A program made the position numbers and the translations under genes. The notes below the pieces were generated by a model, which saw only the letters and a list, made by a program, of their open reading frames with translations, searched no databases and was not told where the DNA came from. From positions 1-64,000 of the forward strand of contig JAMCXS010000019.1 of NCBI GenBank assembly GCA_023474345.1: 64,000 bases of DNA. The letters are read 5' to 3'. Position 1 is the first letter of the stretch; each line of letters begins with the position of its first letter. This DNA comes from Acidobacteriota bacterium (GTDB lineage Bacteria; Acidobacteriota; Terriglobia; UBA7540). This document shows positions 53,398 to 64,000 of the stretch, piece by piece.

Positions 53398-54309
53398 TCA
53401 TCGATTTTCTCGCGCCTTGTGCAGTTCCCAAATATTGTCCAATTCTTCCGGTGTGCAAGCCCGGACGGACTTCCCGCGCCTTTTCACTTCTTCCTCAAGC
53501 GCCTGGAAGCGCCTGCGGAACTTCTGATTGGCCGCGCGCAGGCAACTCTCCGGATCCGAGCGAATCTGCCGGGCCACGTTTGCTACGGCGAACAGCAAAT
53601 CGCCAAGCTCCTCTTCGAGTTTTGGATGTTCTGCTGCGGGGTGCGAAGCAGCTTCTTTCCGGAACTCCCGCAATTCTTCTTCGACCTTATCCAGAACATC
53701 TTCAAGCTTGGCCCAGTCAAAGCCTGCCTCCGCAGCTCGCAATCCCAGTTCGTAGGCTTCCAGCGTGGAAGGGAGCGCCGGAGCGATGCCGTCCAGCACT
53801 GAGGCGCCTCGCGCGTTCGGTCCGCGCTCATTCTCCTTTACGGCGGTCCAGCTCTCCAAAGCCTCCTCGGGCGTGCGGGCGCGCTTCTCGCCGAAAACGT
53901 GCGGATGCCGCCGGATCAGCTTCTCATAAACGCCCTCGATGACGCGGTCGATATCGAACTTGCCCTCTTCCTCCGCCAGCCGCGAATAAAACACCACCTG
54001 GAAGAGCAGGTCGCCGAGTTCCTCTTCAACCCCTGCGAAGTCGCGCTGGTTGATCGCGTCAATAACCTCGTAAGCTTCTTCCAGCAACAGGCCCTTGGCG
54101 CTGTCATAATCCTGGGCCCGGTCCCAGGGGCAGCCCTCCGGACCTCTCAAATGAGCCATCAACTCCACCAGCTTCGGTAACGATTCTCCTGCCAACTTGC
54201 GCCTCCCCTTCCCGCTTCGCGTTAGGGACTGCAAAATAATTACTGTAACAAGCCAGCCGTGCGGAGGACAATAGGCGGAGCCGGCAGGCTGTAGCGGCGC
54301 TGTCCTCAC
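53398..54309 (-). CDS. mazG: MazG-type nucleoside triphosphate pyrophosphohydrolase
   Basis: LRGPEGCPWDRAQDYDSAKGLLLEEAYEVIDAI; EEELGDLLFQVVFYSRLAEEEGKF; second EEELGDLLFAVANVAR; true start probably internal. Confidence 0.95.
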   Translation of the reverse strand: MRTAPLQPAGSAYCPPHGWLVTVIILQSLTRSGKGRRKLAGESLPKLVELMAHLRGPEGCPWDRAQDYDSAKGLLLEEAYEVIDAINQRDFAGVEEELGDLLFQVVFYSRLAEEEGKFDIDRVIEGVYEKLIRRHPHVFGEKRARTPEEALESWTAVKENERGPNARGASVLDGIAPALPSTLEAYELGLRAAEAGFDWAKLEDVLDKVEEELREFRKEAASHPAAEHPKLEEELGDLLFAVANVARQIRSDPESCLRAANQKFRRRFQALEEEVKRRGKSVRACTPEELDNIWELHKARENR

Positions 54310-54440
54310 CGCTGCCCTGGAATCTCGCCGCCTTTGTTATAGCTGGGTGGTGCATTTTGCTTTGGAGTGTCTGTTGTCTCGCGAAGCAGGCGGGCAGCGA
54401 GAACCTTTGGTTCATAGGCCCGCGGTTTTTCTGGCCATTG

Positions 54441-54506
54441 TTTTCGTGGGGTTGTATCCTATCGCCATGTCGCGGCTCCGGCGGCCGTCCTTTTTTCGCT
54501 ACCGGC
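54441..54506 (+). repeat. diverged dispersed repeat, copy 1
   Basis: ttcgtggggttgtatcctatcgccatgtcgcggctccggcggccgtccttttttcgctaccg resembles 57747-57806. Confidence 0.6.
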
Positions 54507-54717
54507 TCAGCGAGAAGTGGCCAGTCTGGCATGACCGTCTGTCGCCGAAGACATCAGGTATCGAGCAACAGACGAATGCAAGCAAGAGCTCGACTTGATT
54601 TGTGGAGAAGAATCATCTAGGCGCGGGAGAAAGTCTTGTTGACGGGGCTGAGCTCCGAAATGGCATCTCCCGCTCAGGACGCAAGGCAATTCAATTAATG
54701 CGGAGCGCAAAAACAAC

Positions 54718-55803
54718 ATGACCCAGCGTGAAATTACCCGACGTGGTTTCTTGACCTCGGCTGCAATTGGTGCGACGGCCCTGGCCGCCGGTGAGGGGCT
54801 CTCGGTGAGTGAGGCCAAGGCTCAGGCAAAACCGGACCAGTGCGAAGATAGCGAGTCACTAAAAGTTGCACTGTTGCAAATGACGTCCTCCATCATCAAT
54901 CCGGAGGCATCATCGCCGGGGAAGATGGTTGTAATGGACGCGGATGCGGTGAGGCAGCGGCAGAAAGCAAATGTCCAACACGCAGACGCCTGCTGCCGCC
55001 AGGCAGCAGCTCTGGGCGCAGACATCGCTCTCTTCCCGGAGATGTGGAACATCGGCTACGCCGGTTTTGATGTGAAGCAGAAAAATGCAAGAGAGCGCTG
55101 GCTCGAATTGGCCGTCGACAACGAAAGCGCCTATATACGCCACTTCACTGCGCTGGCTCGAGAATTGAATATCGCCATCGCCGTCACCTATCTGCAAAAG
55201 TGGAACCCGGCTCCACGCGATACTGTTTCCATCATCTCGCGCTCCGGAGAAATCGTGCTGACGTACGCGAAAGTTCACACTTGCGACTTTACTCCTACGG
55301 AAGCTTCGCTTACGCCGGGAGATGATTTTCCTGTCTGTGCTCTCGACACCAGGGTCGGCCCGGTTCAAGTTGGGTGCATGATATGTTATGACCGCGAGTT
55401 CCCCGAGTCTGCGCGCATCCTGATGTTGAATAACGCTGAGGTGATCCTGGTTCCCAACGCGTGTGTCATCGACCAGTTGAGAACTGATCAACTCAAAACG
55501 CGCGCGTTTGAAAATGCTGTGGCCGTTGCGATGACAAACTACGCAAGCCTTCCATTCGACGGGAATTCTCTAGCATACGATTCCACAGGCAAGAGTCTTG
55601 TCGATCCCGTTAGCGCGGGCGCTGAAAAAATACAGATTGCCCGGATTAACCTGCACGAGTTGAGAGAACATCGGAAGAAAACGATTTGGGGTAATGCCTT
55701 TCGGCGCCCACGCAAGTACAAGGCGATAATTTCGGAAAAGGTTGAACCGGTATTCGAGAGGAAGAATTTCTTCGGTCAACCCTTTGATCGCGAGACCCGA
55801 TGA
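54718..55803 (+). CDS. Tat-exported carbon-nitrogen hydrolase (nitrilase superfamily)
   Basis: MTQREITRRGFLTSAAIGATALAAGEG signal; ALFPEMWNIGY (E), TYAKVHTCDF (K), VGCMICYDREFPESARIL (C). Confidence 0.92.
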   Translation: MTQREITRRGFLTSAAIGATALAAGEGLSVSEAKAQAKPDQCEDSESLKVALLQMTSSIINPEASSPGKMVVMDADAVRQRQKANVQHADACCRQAAALGADIALFPEMWNIGYAGFDVKQKNARERWLELAVDNESAYIRHFTALARELNIAIAVTYLQKWNPAPRDTVSIISRSGEIVLTYAKVHTCDFTPTEASLTPGDDFPVCALDTRVGPVQVGCMICYDREFPESARILMLNNAEVILVPNACVIDQLRTDQLKTRAFENAVAVAMTNYASLPFDGNSLAYDSTGKSLVDPVSAGAEKIQIARINLHELREHRKKTIWGNAFRRPRKYKAIISEKVEPVFERKNFFGQPFDRETR

Positions 55804-55860
55804 GTTCTCCCACCACACTCATTTTCCAGCGCCCCTTGTTCTCGCCGCCACAGCGTAGTA

Positions 55861-56028
55861 GGTAACGCAGAGTTTCGGGCTGGGAAACTCTGTGGCTTTT
55901 CCGTGGGACGATTCGCAGATGTTGTTTTTTAATGCATTAGATGTAAGACGAGCATTTGTAGATGACAAATTATTTGTAATATTACAAACAGCAGAGTCTC
56001 TGAAAGACGAGGCTCTGCTACTACCAGC
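55861..56028. repeat. inverted pair of REP-like hairpins (forward 55861-55902, reverse 55986-56028)
   Basis: Forward ggtaacgcagagtttcgggctgggaaactctgtggctttt; reverse complement of second ggtagtagcagagcctcgtctttcagagactctgctgttt; AT-rich spacer. Confidence 0.78.
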
Positions 56029-56108
56029 CCGGATCTGATGCCAAGCTCTCACCCTCTGCACACCTCGCGAACGCCGTAATGTACAACCCGCCGAAGGAGA
56101 AGCCAAGG

Positions 56109-57611
56109 TCAATCACAAGACGATTGACCGGGTCCGCATGGAGGATTTTCCACCAGCGTGGTCTTGGGATGAACTGGCAGGAGCAGTGGCGGCCGGGGCG
56201 GCTGGGAAAAATCAAAATCTTTCACCAGATTCCCGAGCATCGGGCTGTCTTCCCGCACATCCGGCCTGGGGTCCGGTCGGCCATCCGTCCTGGGGTTGAG
56301 CCGCTGACCATGGAGAAAAACGTCCTCGATAAATCTCAGGTAGGCGTCATAGCTCAGTGTCTGATGGTCTATATACCCGCGTTTCGCATAAGGACTGATA
56401 ACCAGGCCCGGAACGCGGATACCGTAGCCCAAGGAATCAACGCGAGGCGGCGGAACGTGGTCGTAGAACCCTCCCCAATCGTCCCAGGTGATGAAGATGG
56501 CGGTGCTCTTCCAGTCGGGGCTTCGCATCGCCGCATCCACAATCCTCGTCACGTAGGATTGCCCCACGCTCACCTTGGCGGGAGGGTGCTCACTGTCTTC
56601 GCCATTTGGGCAAATCCATGAAACGGAGGGCAGGGTTCCGGCTTTGGCCTCCTCATAAAAGCGGCTAAGGTCTTCGATGTTGGCCAGCTGATTATCCTGA
56701 TGGACGTCTGTAAAGCCGGGCAGTATGTTCCAGATGACAGGAACCCCCTTAACGGCCTCTTCGGCCTTCGGGTGGGCACGGGGCATTCGAAAGCGTCCGG
56801 CAACCCTCCGAGGCACGCCGGAAGGCGGCGGTAGCGCACCGTGGTCCAGGTAGTAAACCCAGCTCACATGATATTTGTGCAGCAGGTAGGTAATATCCGT
56901 CCACGCGAACGGGGTAGGATTTTTGAGAGTCCTATCCGGCGGCATGAGAGTGCTCACGCAGCTCATGGGGTTGTTGGTTTGACCGCAAGTCGCCGACCAC
57001 GCGGAAACAAGAAACAAATGCGAAGGAAAACTCCAGGAGTGAATTGATTCGAACATATGGTCCTGGAGCACAAAATTTTTCGCGTAGGCCCAGTAATTCG
57101 GGATGTCGCTACCATCGTGGTATCCCATGACTGGATCGGACTCTTTCGGGTCAGTGGGATGTTGACAATACTGGCGAGCCCACCCAAGAGGATATAAGCC
57201 GAATCCTCCCGCTGCCTGCACTTCTCCGATGAACCCATTCATCGCGCCGTTTGCCACATCCGCCAAAGACGCTTCTGCGGCGTGTGGGCCGCCGCAGTTC
57301 ACGTCGTTGTGATCGAGATAGGGCTTGACGCACTCGCCCGTCTTGGGATCGAGACTGCAAACCGTGGGCACTCCGTTCCGCATCGGAATGCCGTCCGCTC
57401 CCGGGTACGTGCCAAAGTAGGAATCAAAGGAACGATTTTCCTGAAATATGATAATGACGTGCTTGATAGGAATGTCCTTCTGGGCTGGTGCCGCTTGCCC
57501 TTTGCCCGCCGCTTCGGCTTGCGCGGCAGAAGCCATGAGCACCCCTGTCGCCAGCACCAGATACGCACAAACTCCAATCCGCCAACTGCAGCGATAAGCC
57601 TGCTTGTTCAT
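56109..57611 (-). CDS. secreted phospholipase C-like phosphoesterase family protein
   Basis: [72 protein letters not shown] at 57611 precedes a signal peptide. Confidence 0.93.
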   Translation of the reverse strand: MNKQAYRCSWRIGVCAYLVLATGVLMASAAQAEAAGKGQAAPAQKDIPIKHVIIIFQENRSFDSYFGTYPGADGIPMRNGVPTVCSLDPKTGECVKPYLDHNDVNCGGPHAAEASLADVANGAMNGFIGEVQAAGGFGLYPLGWARQYCQHPTDPKESDPVMGYHDGSDIPNYWAYAKNFVLQDHMFESIHSWSFPSHLFLVSAWSATCGQTNNPMSCVSTLMPPDRTLKNPTPFAWTDITYLLHKYHVSWVYYLDHGALPPPSGVPRRVAGRFRMPRAHPKAEEAVKGVPVIWNILPGFTDVHQDNQLANIEDLSRFYEEAKAGTLPSVSWICPNGEDSEHPPAKVSVGQSYVTRIVDAAMRSPDWKSTAIFITWDDWGGFYDHVPPPRVDSLGYGIRVPGLVISPYAKRGYIDHQTLSYDAYLRFIEDVFLHGQRLNPRTDGRPDPRPDVREDSPMLGNLVKDFDFSQPPRPPLLLPVHPKTTLVENPPCGPGQSSCD

Positions 57612-57746
57612 CGCGAGAATCCTCCTTGTTTTGGACGTTCTTCGCTCAGCAATCAAACATTAGAATATGCCGATGCTACATCTGTCCCGAAGGCAATACA
57701 AGCGCGACCCTCCGGTTTCGGGTCCGCAGTCCTTGTGGTGATAGCG

Positions 57747-57806
57747 TTCGCGGGGTTTTTGTATTCTAGCGCCATTTCGAGGCTCCGCCGCTTTTTTGTA
57801 GCCGTC
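57747..57806 (+). repeat. diverged dispersed repeat, copy 2
   Basis: ttcgcggggtttttgtattctagcgccatttcgaggctccgccgcttttttgtagccg resembles 54441-54506. Confidence 0.6.
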
Positions 57807-58293
57807 GAAGCACATCACGTCCCGTGCCAGAAGGAAAACCGCGGACCGCAGCCGCGGCGGTCGGCGCTACCGGCTTGCTGCGCCAGCCTGCCGCGGAAAA
57901 AGCTTGACACAGTAGGCTGTGTATGCTAGCCTAACTAAAGTCGCGGCTGGCGCCTTTCCAGCCGTGAACGTTTCCCATTTGAGGAGCCGACGGCCAGTAA
58001 TTTCCTGACCGTCGCTATTGCCGGCGGGGCTGAGGGGCGCGCGAGGCAAAGCGAAAATGAAGCGGAAAGTTGCACGCGAATGCCACGTGCCTCTGAACAG
58101 TATCGGCAAGAAAACTTTTGCTGTCAGATATGTCTAGCCCAGTGATGTTTAACATGTGCGCCAACAAAAGCCGTAATCAATTGAAAAAAAGCTACTTAAT
58201 CGACACGCCCAAAAGGCTGCGCGCAATCAGTTGCCGCTCGATACAGGATAACTTATTGAAAAACAAGGAGAACGGAGGAGATGGACGAGGAAA

Positions 58294-58466
58294 TGCACAA
58301 AAAAAAGAATTCTTTTTTTGCGGAAACGAAGCTGGGAAGTTGTTGAAAATAAAGGATGGCTGCGCGAAAAACGGGCAAAACGAACCGAAAACGAACCTAA
58401 AACGAAGCTAGCCAAGTTGTTGAAAATAAAGGATGTCCCAAAAAACGAAGCTAAAACGAACCGGAG
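58294..58466 (+). repeat. ~170-bp dispersed repeat, copy B
   Basis: See copy A at 47275-47450; same orientation. Confidence 0.92.
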
Positions 58467-58583
58467 ATTTTGGAGCCCGCCTCTCGCCGCTCTTAAGGAG
58501 CTTTCTGCGACGCGCGTCGCACTATGACGACGTGCGATTTGTGGCGCGGGATATTCCGTCCGGTACAATGCTACCGCATCATC

Positions 58584-58840
58584 AAGAAGGAAGCATCCGA
58601 TCCTTTCGCGAAGGCGGATACTGCCTTGCCGATCAGCGACGTCATCGAAAACAAGTTCTATCGGGTTAAGGTGGACCCCGAGAGCGGAGCGATCAAGAGC
58701 ATCTATGACAAAGAGTTGCAGCGCGAACTGGTGGACACCGCAAGTCCCTGTCGCCTGAATCAGCACGTCTATGTGCCTGGAGACGGCCCCCTCACCATCA
58801 AAAGCGCTGAACACCACTCACTGGATACGAGTACAATCTC
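58584..58840 (+). pseudogene. fragment of GH38 alpha-mannosidase C-terminal region
   Basis: VIENKFYRVKVDPESGAIKSIYDKELQRELVDTASPCRLNQHVYVPGD resembles the GH38 beta-sandwich region; no catalytic domain upstream (copy B repeat instead). Confidence 0.65.
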
Positions 58841-58908
58841 TAAGCTCATCAGCGTTTATCAGGGATGCAACGCGTTCAATTATGCGAATCCTGGAGGGGT
58901 AACAATCA

Positions 58909-61896
58909 ATGATGAATCGGAAGGTACGAGTGCCGCCGAAGCCAGTCGCCAGCGTTCTATTTTGTCTACTGTTCTTGATCGGCGTGTTTTCCGGTATGAG
59001 TGTGATGGCTGCTCCGCGACCGAGTGCTCGCAGTCAGTCTTTGGATGGCACATGGAACTTGTGGTTCGATACCAAGGCAAACTGGAAGCAGGAAAAACTT
59101 GTTGTCGATCTTAAGGACATCAGCCAAGTTCCCCAATATCCGCCTTCGGTTGGGTGGGATGAGATGCTGAAGCTGGGCCGGCCCTTCCCGGTTCCCGCAA
59201 CCTGGGATGAGGTCTATCCCCGGCATCACGGAGTCGGCTGGTACTGGCGCACTTTCCACCTCCCCAAGAGCGATAAGGGTAAGGTCATCCGCCTGAAGTT
59301 CGGGGCGGTTCGTCTTCGGGCAGAAGTCTACCTCAATCGGCGCCTGGTGGGTTACAGCCTGGAGGGCTCCACGCCCTTTGAGGTCAATATCACGCATTTT
59401 TTGCGTTTCGGGGCTGACAATCTTCTGGCCGTCCGGATCACTAATCCGGGAGGGGGTACGTCTTGGCATGATTTTGACGCTATCGCCTGGGGCAATGTCG
59501 ATATCCCCGATAGCCATGATTTCGGAGGTATCTGGCAGAACGTCAGCCTGTTGATCACCCCGCGCATCTATGTTCAGAACGTTTACGTAATGCCGCTCGA
59601 AGATCTCCGGACCATCCGGGTGATAGCCACTGTCGCAAACGAGACCCACGCAAGTCATGCCCGGCTCGTCTACAGGGTCTACGACAGCGCGACCCAGAAA
59701 CTTGTCGCCGCGGTTCACTCCCGCGTTTTACTCAAACCCGAAGGGCGGGAACAAGTCCCGACCGAAATCAGGATTCCTGATGCTCAGCCCTGGCTTCCCA
59801 GCTCGCCGCATCTCTACCGGCTTGAGACGAGCATAGCTGACGGCCACAATGTCGACACCGTGCACACCATCTTTGGCCTGCGCTTCTTTACGGAACGGGA
59901 TGGAAAGTTTTTTTTGAATGGCCACCGAGTCTTTATCCGATCCGCCATCAATTGGGGCTATTATCCCAACACGGTTGCCTTCCCAACTCCGGTGCTGGCG
60001 GAGAAGGAGGTCCGAACGGCCAAGGCTCTGGGCCTGAACATGCTCTCCTGCCATCGCACCGCCTGCACGCCCGCCTTGCTCAAGGCAGCGGACAGGCTGG
60101 GCCTGATGATTTACGAAGAGCCGGGAGGCGCCCCGAGGAACCAACCGCCCGAGCCTCGGTCCCCCGCCGAGGCCGCTGAACGCGACCTGTTTCTACAGAA
60201 AGTTTCCCGCCTCGTCAAACGTGACCGCGATCATCCGTCATTGATCTGGTGGAACATGGCCAACGAAGCCGGAGACATCTCGAATGATCCGGAGCACCTG
60301 AAGCCCTTTATCAATGCGATGATGCGGCTGACTCATCGCCTGGACCCTTCGCGATTCGTGACCTACACCTCGGCGAGGCGGGCAACGGTCATGCTGCTGC
60401 CCTATCAAAACACCTACGGCCTGACCTTCGACTACCACACCATTGACACCCTCCCGGGCGTTTGGCGCGACGTGCTGACCATTGAGCATTCCCATTTCAA
60501 GGCTCCTGATCCCCGGGAAGCGTTTTACAACGGCGAAAGCCGTTCCTTCACTGCTCTAAGCAACATGCCGGCTCTGGCGCGCCAGTTTGCTCACGCGCCC
60601 CAGGGATCCTACGGCGCGTTTTGGCCTCAGTGGAACAGAATGCTGACCAATAGTTTTCAGGAATATCACCTGGAGCGCTACTTTAAGGACCCGGAAGAGC
60701 TTTGCCGGCAGATTGGGATCGCGCAAGGAGAAAACGTCGCTCATGAACTCGAATCAATCCGGCTCTCTGACTCTGCCAGCGGGATTGCTTTTCAAGGGTG
60801 GGACTCCCATATCGGCAAGTTCCCGGCTTTTTGGCTTTCCGGGATTGTTGATCCCTTTCGAAATCCCAACTTCCCTCCCCAGATACTTGCCAAGGCATCT
60901 GAGCCCGTTCACTTGGCGGTGGTACCCCTGCCAAGCAAAGCTTTTGCCGGTGAAAGAGTTCACGTTCGAATTGCCTTAATCAATGAAAGACAAGTCCGTG
61001 GGCCGGCCGAGCTGGTCCTTGCGCTCATGAGTCCGGACGGGGCCACTCGAGTACTGGACACCAAGGAGGTGGAGATTCAAGGAAGCGAGATTCACTTTGT
61101 TCAAGACATCGACCAAGTCACGGTTCAGCCTGAGGAAGCAACTGGAAACTATCATTTGCGAGCGGAATTGGAGTTTCAAAATACACACAACGTCCTCAAA
61201 CAGGATCGTCCTTTGCTGGTCGAAAATCGTTCTGATTGGAGCCTGCCGAGGAGTGGCATCGAAGTCCAGGACCCCACCAATACGCTGAACAAGTATTTCG
61301 AGGCCAAGGACATCTTCTATCCCGACCCTAGCAGTCCCCGGTCGCTTTGGCAGCCTGTCGATCTGGTCTACAACCCCGGGGCGGCATTCCTCAAGACCCT
61401 CATGATGCAGTCTGTCTCCGAGCAGGGCCGGACGTTATTGATTCTGGCGCCGTCGGCGCGGAGCGGGCAGGCGATCGTTGAATTTATGAAAACACTGAAG
61501 GTGTTGCCTTCGAACGCTTCGATGGTTCCCCTGGTGATCAATTGGTTCGGAGGATGGGAATTCGATACTCCGCATCCGATCTTTTCCGGTTTGCCTGCGC
61601 CGGTGATTTACGGCCAGAATTTTTCCGGCGCCTTTGGCTACTGGGGGATCACGCCTTTTACCGGAACTCTCATCGCGGGCTTGATCAACGCGCCGCCACA
61701 GGTGGCGGCCACCATGGGCGAACTCGGGTATGGAAAAGGGAAAATACTCTTTTCTTCCTTGAACCTGGTCCCTTTTCTAGACAAAGATCCCGTAGCCACG
61801 CGGATCTTTGCCCAGTTGCTCACCTATGCAGTGAAGAACGCGAATGTTTCTACGGCAGAGTTGAAGCGGATAGCCGCCGGACATTTCCCGGACTAA
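58909..61896 (+). CDS. secreted glycoside hydrolase family 2 (beta-galactosidase/glucuronidase-like)
   Basis: SLDGTWNLWFDTK, GVGWYWRTFHLP, RAEVYLNRRLVGYSLEGSTPFEVNIT, HPSLIWWNMANEAGD (catalytic NE), signal peptide. Confidence 0.93.
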   Translation: MMNRKVRVPPKPVASVLFCLLFLIGVFSGMSVMAAPRPSARSQSLDGTWNLWFDTKANWKQEKLVVDLKDISQVPQYPPSVGWDEMLKLGRPFPVPATWDEVYPRHHGVGWYWRTFHLPKSDKGKVIRLKFGAVRLRAEVYLNRRLVGYSLEGSTPFEVNITHFLRFGADNLLAVRITNPGGGTSWHDFDAIAWGNVDIPDSHDFGGIWQNVSLLITPRIYVQNVYVMPLEDLRTIRVIATVANETHASHARLVYRVYDSATQKLVAAVHSRVLLKPEGREQVPTEIRIPDAQPWLPSSPHLYRLETSIADGHNVDTVHTIFGLRFFTERDGKFFLNGHRVFIRSAINWGYYPNTVAFPTPVLAEKEVRTAKALGLNMLSCHRTACTPALLKAADRLGLMIYEEPGGAPRNQPPEPRSPAEAAERDLFLQKVSRLVKRDRDHPSLIWWNMANEAGDISNDPEHLKPFINAMMRLTHRLDPSRFVTYTSARRATVMLLPYQNTYGLTFDYHTIDTLPGVWRDVLTIEHSHFKAPDPREAFYNGESRSFTALSNMPALARQFAHAPQGSYGAFWPQWNRMLTNSFQEYHLERYFKDPEELCRQIGIAQGENVAHELESIRLSDSASGIAFQGWDSHIGKFPAFWLSGIVDPFRNPNFPPQILAKASEPVHLAVVPLPSKAFAGERVHVRIALINERQVRGPAELVLALMSPDGATRVLDTKEVEIQGSEIHFVQDIDQVTVQPEEATGNYHLRAELEFQNTHNVLKQDRPLLVENRSDWSLPRSGIEVQDPTNTLNKYFEAKDIFYPDPSSPRSLWQPVDLVYNPGAAFLKTLMMQSVSEQGRTLLILAPSARSGQAIVEFMKTLKVLPSNASMVPLVINWFGGWEFDTPHPIFSGLPAPVIYGQNFSGAFGYWGITPFTGTLIAGLINAPPQVAATMGELGYGKGKILFSSLNLVPFLDKDPVATRIFAQLLTYAVKNANVSTAELKRIAAGHFPD

Positions 61897-61942
61897 CAGA
61901 GGGTTGAAAGTTGACCGTGGCCCAGGTCTAAATTAAATGGGA

Positions 61943-62440
61943 CTATTTTTCCTCTTCCCTAGTATCGGGTGGGAGTTGCTGCTGCTGGGCGGCAGCCTCT
62001 TCAGCAGCTTTCTTTCGCCGCTCGGCCCTCTTGGCGCGAAGCTCGGCCCTTCGTTGAAGGACCTGAGTTCCAATGAGCTCCAACACCGCAGTGTCGGCAC
62101 CGTCACCGCGCCTCCATCCCGTTCGCACGATGCGCGTATACCCACCGTTCCGGGATTCATAGCGCTTGGCGACGTCCTCAAAGAGCTTCTTGACAGCCGC
62201 AGCAGACAAGCAGTAGCTTGCCGCAAGCCGCCGCGCGTGGAGGTCGCCCCGTCTACCCAGGCTGATAACCCGCTCAGCAACGGCACGGGCTTCCTTGGCT
62301 TTTGGAGCTGTCGTCTCTATCCGTTCATCGAGGATGAGGGAAGTTACCAGATTCCGCAAAAGCGCCCGGCGGTGTTCAGTATTCCTGCCGAGTTTTCTTC
62401 CATAGTTGCGATGGCGCATTGTTAGCTTTCCTGTTCCCAA
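61943..62440 (-). CDS. rplQ: 50S ribosomal protein L17 with C-terminal extension
   Basis: [58 protein letters not shown]. Confidence 0.97.
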   Translation of the reverse strand: MGTGKLTMRHRNYGRKLGRNTEHRRALLRNLVTSLILDERIETTAPKAKEARAVAERVISLGRRGDLHARRLAASYCLSAAAVKKLFEDVAKRYESRNGGYTRIVRTGWRRGDGADTAVLELIGTQVLQRRAELRAKRAERRKKAAEEAAAQQQQLPPDTREEEK

Positions 62441-63450
62441 GTCTGTTGCTCAGAAGACGGTGGGGGCAGAGGAAGCGGATTGCCCCGCTCGTCAAACTTC
62501 ATGCCCAAACCCAAACCCATCGACTGAAGGATTTCTTTGATCTCGTTTAGAGATTTACGGCCAAAATTCTTGGTCTTCAGCATTTCCTGTTCGGACTTTT
62601 GAACCAGCTCGCGAATGGTAGAAATGTTGGCGTTCTTGAGGCAATTGTAAGAACGTACGGAGAGTTCCAGTTCCTCAACGGAGCGGTCGAGATTCTCATT
62701 GTAGACCACTGGGGCTTTTTCTTCGCTAACTTCCTCGGAGGTCGAGCCCTCTTCAAAGTTGATAAAAATGTTCATGTGGTCTTTGAGAAGCTTTGCCGCC
62801 AAGCCAACGGCGTCCTGAGGAGTGACTGCACCGTTGGTCCACACATCCATCGTGAGCTTATCGTAATCCGTCATCTGCCCTAGCCGCGCTGCTTCCACGC
62901 CGTAGTTTACCTTGCGAATCGGCGAGTGAACAGAGTCAACCGGGATATAACCGATGGGCAGATCTTCATCAAAATTCTTTTCTGCCGAAGTGTAGCCACG
63001 CCCGTTTTTAACCCGCATCTCGATCCGCAGGCTTCCGCCTTCACTCACCGTGGCGATATAGGCGTCCTTATCCAAGATTTCAATGTCGGCATTCTCCTGG
63101 ATCATACGGGAACTCACTTCGCCGGGCTTATCAACCTCAAGCACTAGAGTCTTGGGTCCCTCGACATCCATCTTCAAGGGAATTTGCTTGAGGTTCAAAA
63201 TGATGTCCGTCGCGTCTTCCACCACACCTGGAATGGAAGAAAACTCGTGCATGACCCCCTCAATCTTTACCGCGGTAATCGCTGCCCCTTCGATCGAGGA
63301 TAGCAAGACTCGGCGCAGCGCGTTGCCGATGGTTGTTCCGAAGCCGCGCTCGAAGGGCTGCGCCGTAAACTGACCGTACTTGTCGGTCAGAGTATCCGTA
63401 TTGCACACTAGCCGCTTGGGCTTTTGAAAACCTTTCCAGAGCATATTCAT
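62422..63450 (-). CDS. rpoA: DNA-directed RNA polymerase subunit alpha
   Basis: [58 protein letters not shown]-terminal alpha[51 protein letters not shown]. Confidence 0.98.
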   Translation of the reverse strand: MNMLWKGFQKPKRLVCNTDTLTDKYGQFTAQPFERGFGTTIGNALRRVLLSSIEGAAITAVKIEGVMHEFSSIPGVVEDATDIILNLKQIPLKMDVEGPKTLVLEVDKPGEVSSRMIQENADIEILDKDAYIATVSEGGSLRIEMRVKNGRGYTSAEKNFDEDLPIGYIPVDSVHSPIRKVNYGVEAARLGQMTDYDKLTMDVWTNGAVTPQDAVGLAAKLLKDHMNIFINFEEGSTSEEVSEEKAPVVYNENLDRSVEELELSVRSYNCLKNANISTIRELVQKSEQEMLKTKNFGRKSLNEIKEILQSMGLGLGMKFDERGNPLPLPPPSSEQQTWEQES

Positions 63451-63505
63451 TTACCTCCCTGAAGCCGCTACGGCGATCTCCAGTGTCCTGAATCTTGGGT
63501 TAAGA

Positions 63506-64000
63506 TTACTTCGAATAAAGCTCGACGATCATCTGTTCCTGGATGGGGAAACTCACATCCTCTCGTTTGGGAACTGAAACCACCTGAGCCTTCAGGTTCT
63601 CCCGGTCAAATGCCAGCCAGGGGGGAACACCGCGGTTCCCTGCAAGGTCCAGCGCTTTCTGAATCGACTGCAAGTTGCGGCTTCTTTCACGAACCGCGAT
63701 TGTCTGCCCAGGAACCACCTGGAAAGAGGGGATGCTCACCTTCCTTCCCGACACATCGATGTGACCGTGCCGAACTAACTGGCGAGCTTCCGCCCGCGAA
63801 CTCGCGAGCCCCAGCCGGTAGACGACGTTATCGAGTCGCTGTTCGAGCATCATGAGCAGCGTTTCTCCCGTCACACCCTTTCGGCTGGCCGCCTTCTCAA
63901 AATAGTTGCGGAACTGATCCTCGAGAATCTGATAGAGGCGGCGGACTTTCTGCTTTTCCCTAAGCTGAACGCCATACCCTATGGGCTTCGGGCGCCGCGC
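63506..64000 (-). CDS. rpsD: 30S ribosomal protein S4 (5' end beyond window)
   Basis: Frame stays open to the window edge: [81 protein letters not shown]. Confidence 0.97.
   Translation of the reverse strand, partial: ARRPKPIGYGVQLREKQKVRRLYQILEDQFRNYFEKAASRKGVTGETLLMMLEQRLDNVVYRLGLASSRAEARQLVRHGHIDVSGRKVSIPSFQVVPGQTIAVRERSRNLQSIQKALDLAGNRGVPPWLAFDRENLKAQVVSVPKREDVSFPIQEQMIVELYSK

Noticed and set aside
58227-58817. 196-aa minus-strand ORF containing FVLASFFGTSFIFNNLASFVLGSFSVRFARFSRSHPLFS
   Set aside because: Translation of the dispersed repeat; same pseudo-peptide appears at 47237-47464. Treated as a repeat artefact.

Overview
64 kb window with the look of a chromosomal contig from a GC-rich, Gram-negative, probably acidobacterial genome (lineage is inferred from gene content and style, not tested). 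Core genes: pyrG-kdsA, a GGDEF sensor, pnp-rpsO, tRNA-His, folE with two PTPS/QueD paralogues, tsaD, galU, a bamA - SurA-like - tamB cluster, acs, menC, mazG, and rpsD-rpoA-rplQ at the right edge. Accessory content: a carbohydrate-degradation region (about 4.9-14.8 kb plus a GH2 at 58.9-61.9 kb), two UroD-like proteins, a LarA-like protein, a YHS/HMBD copper ATPase, a PLC-like phosphoesterase and several secreted hypotheticals. No transposase, integrase, prophage module or CRISPR array was seen. Intergenic DNA is rich in small repeats: a ~170-bp dispersed element in two copies 11 kb apart, REP-like hairpins in inverted pairs, a perfect 28-bp palindrome, and other paired hairpins. Main leads: (i) an overlapping GT2-PTPS-PTPS-FolE operon suggesting a modified pterin pathway; (ii) the ~170-bp dispersed repeat; (iii) REPIN-like inverted hairpin pairs; (iv) a SurA-like gene with no normal start codon whose frame overlaps the bamA stop; (v) decayed genes (glcF remnant, GH38 remnant, frameshifted cupin). 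All family calls come from reading the translations; no database search was run.
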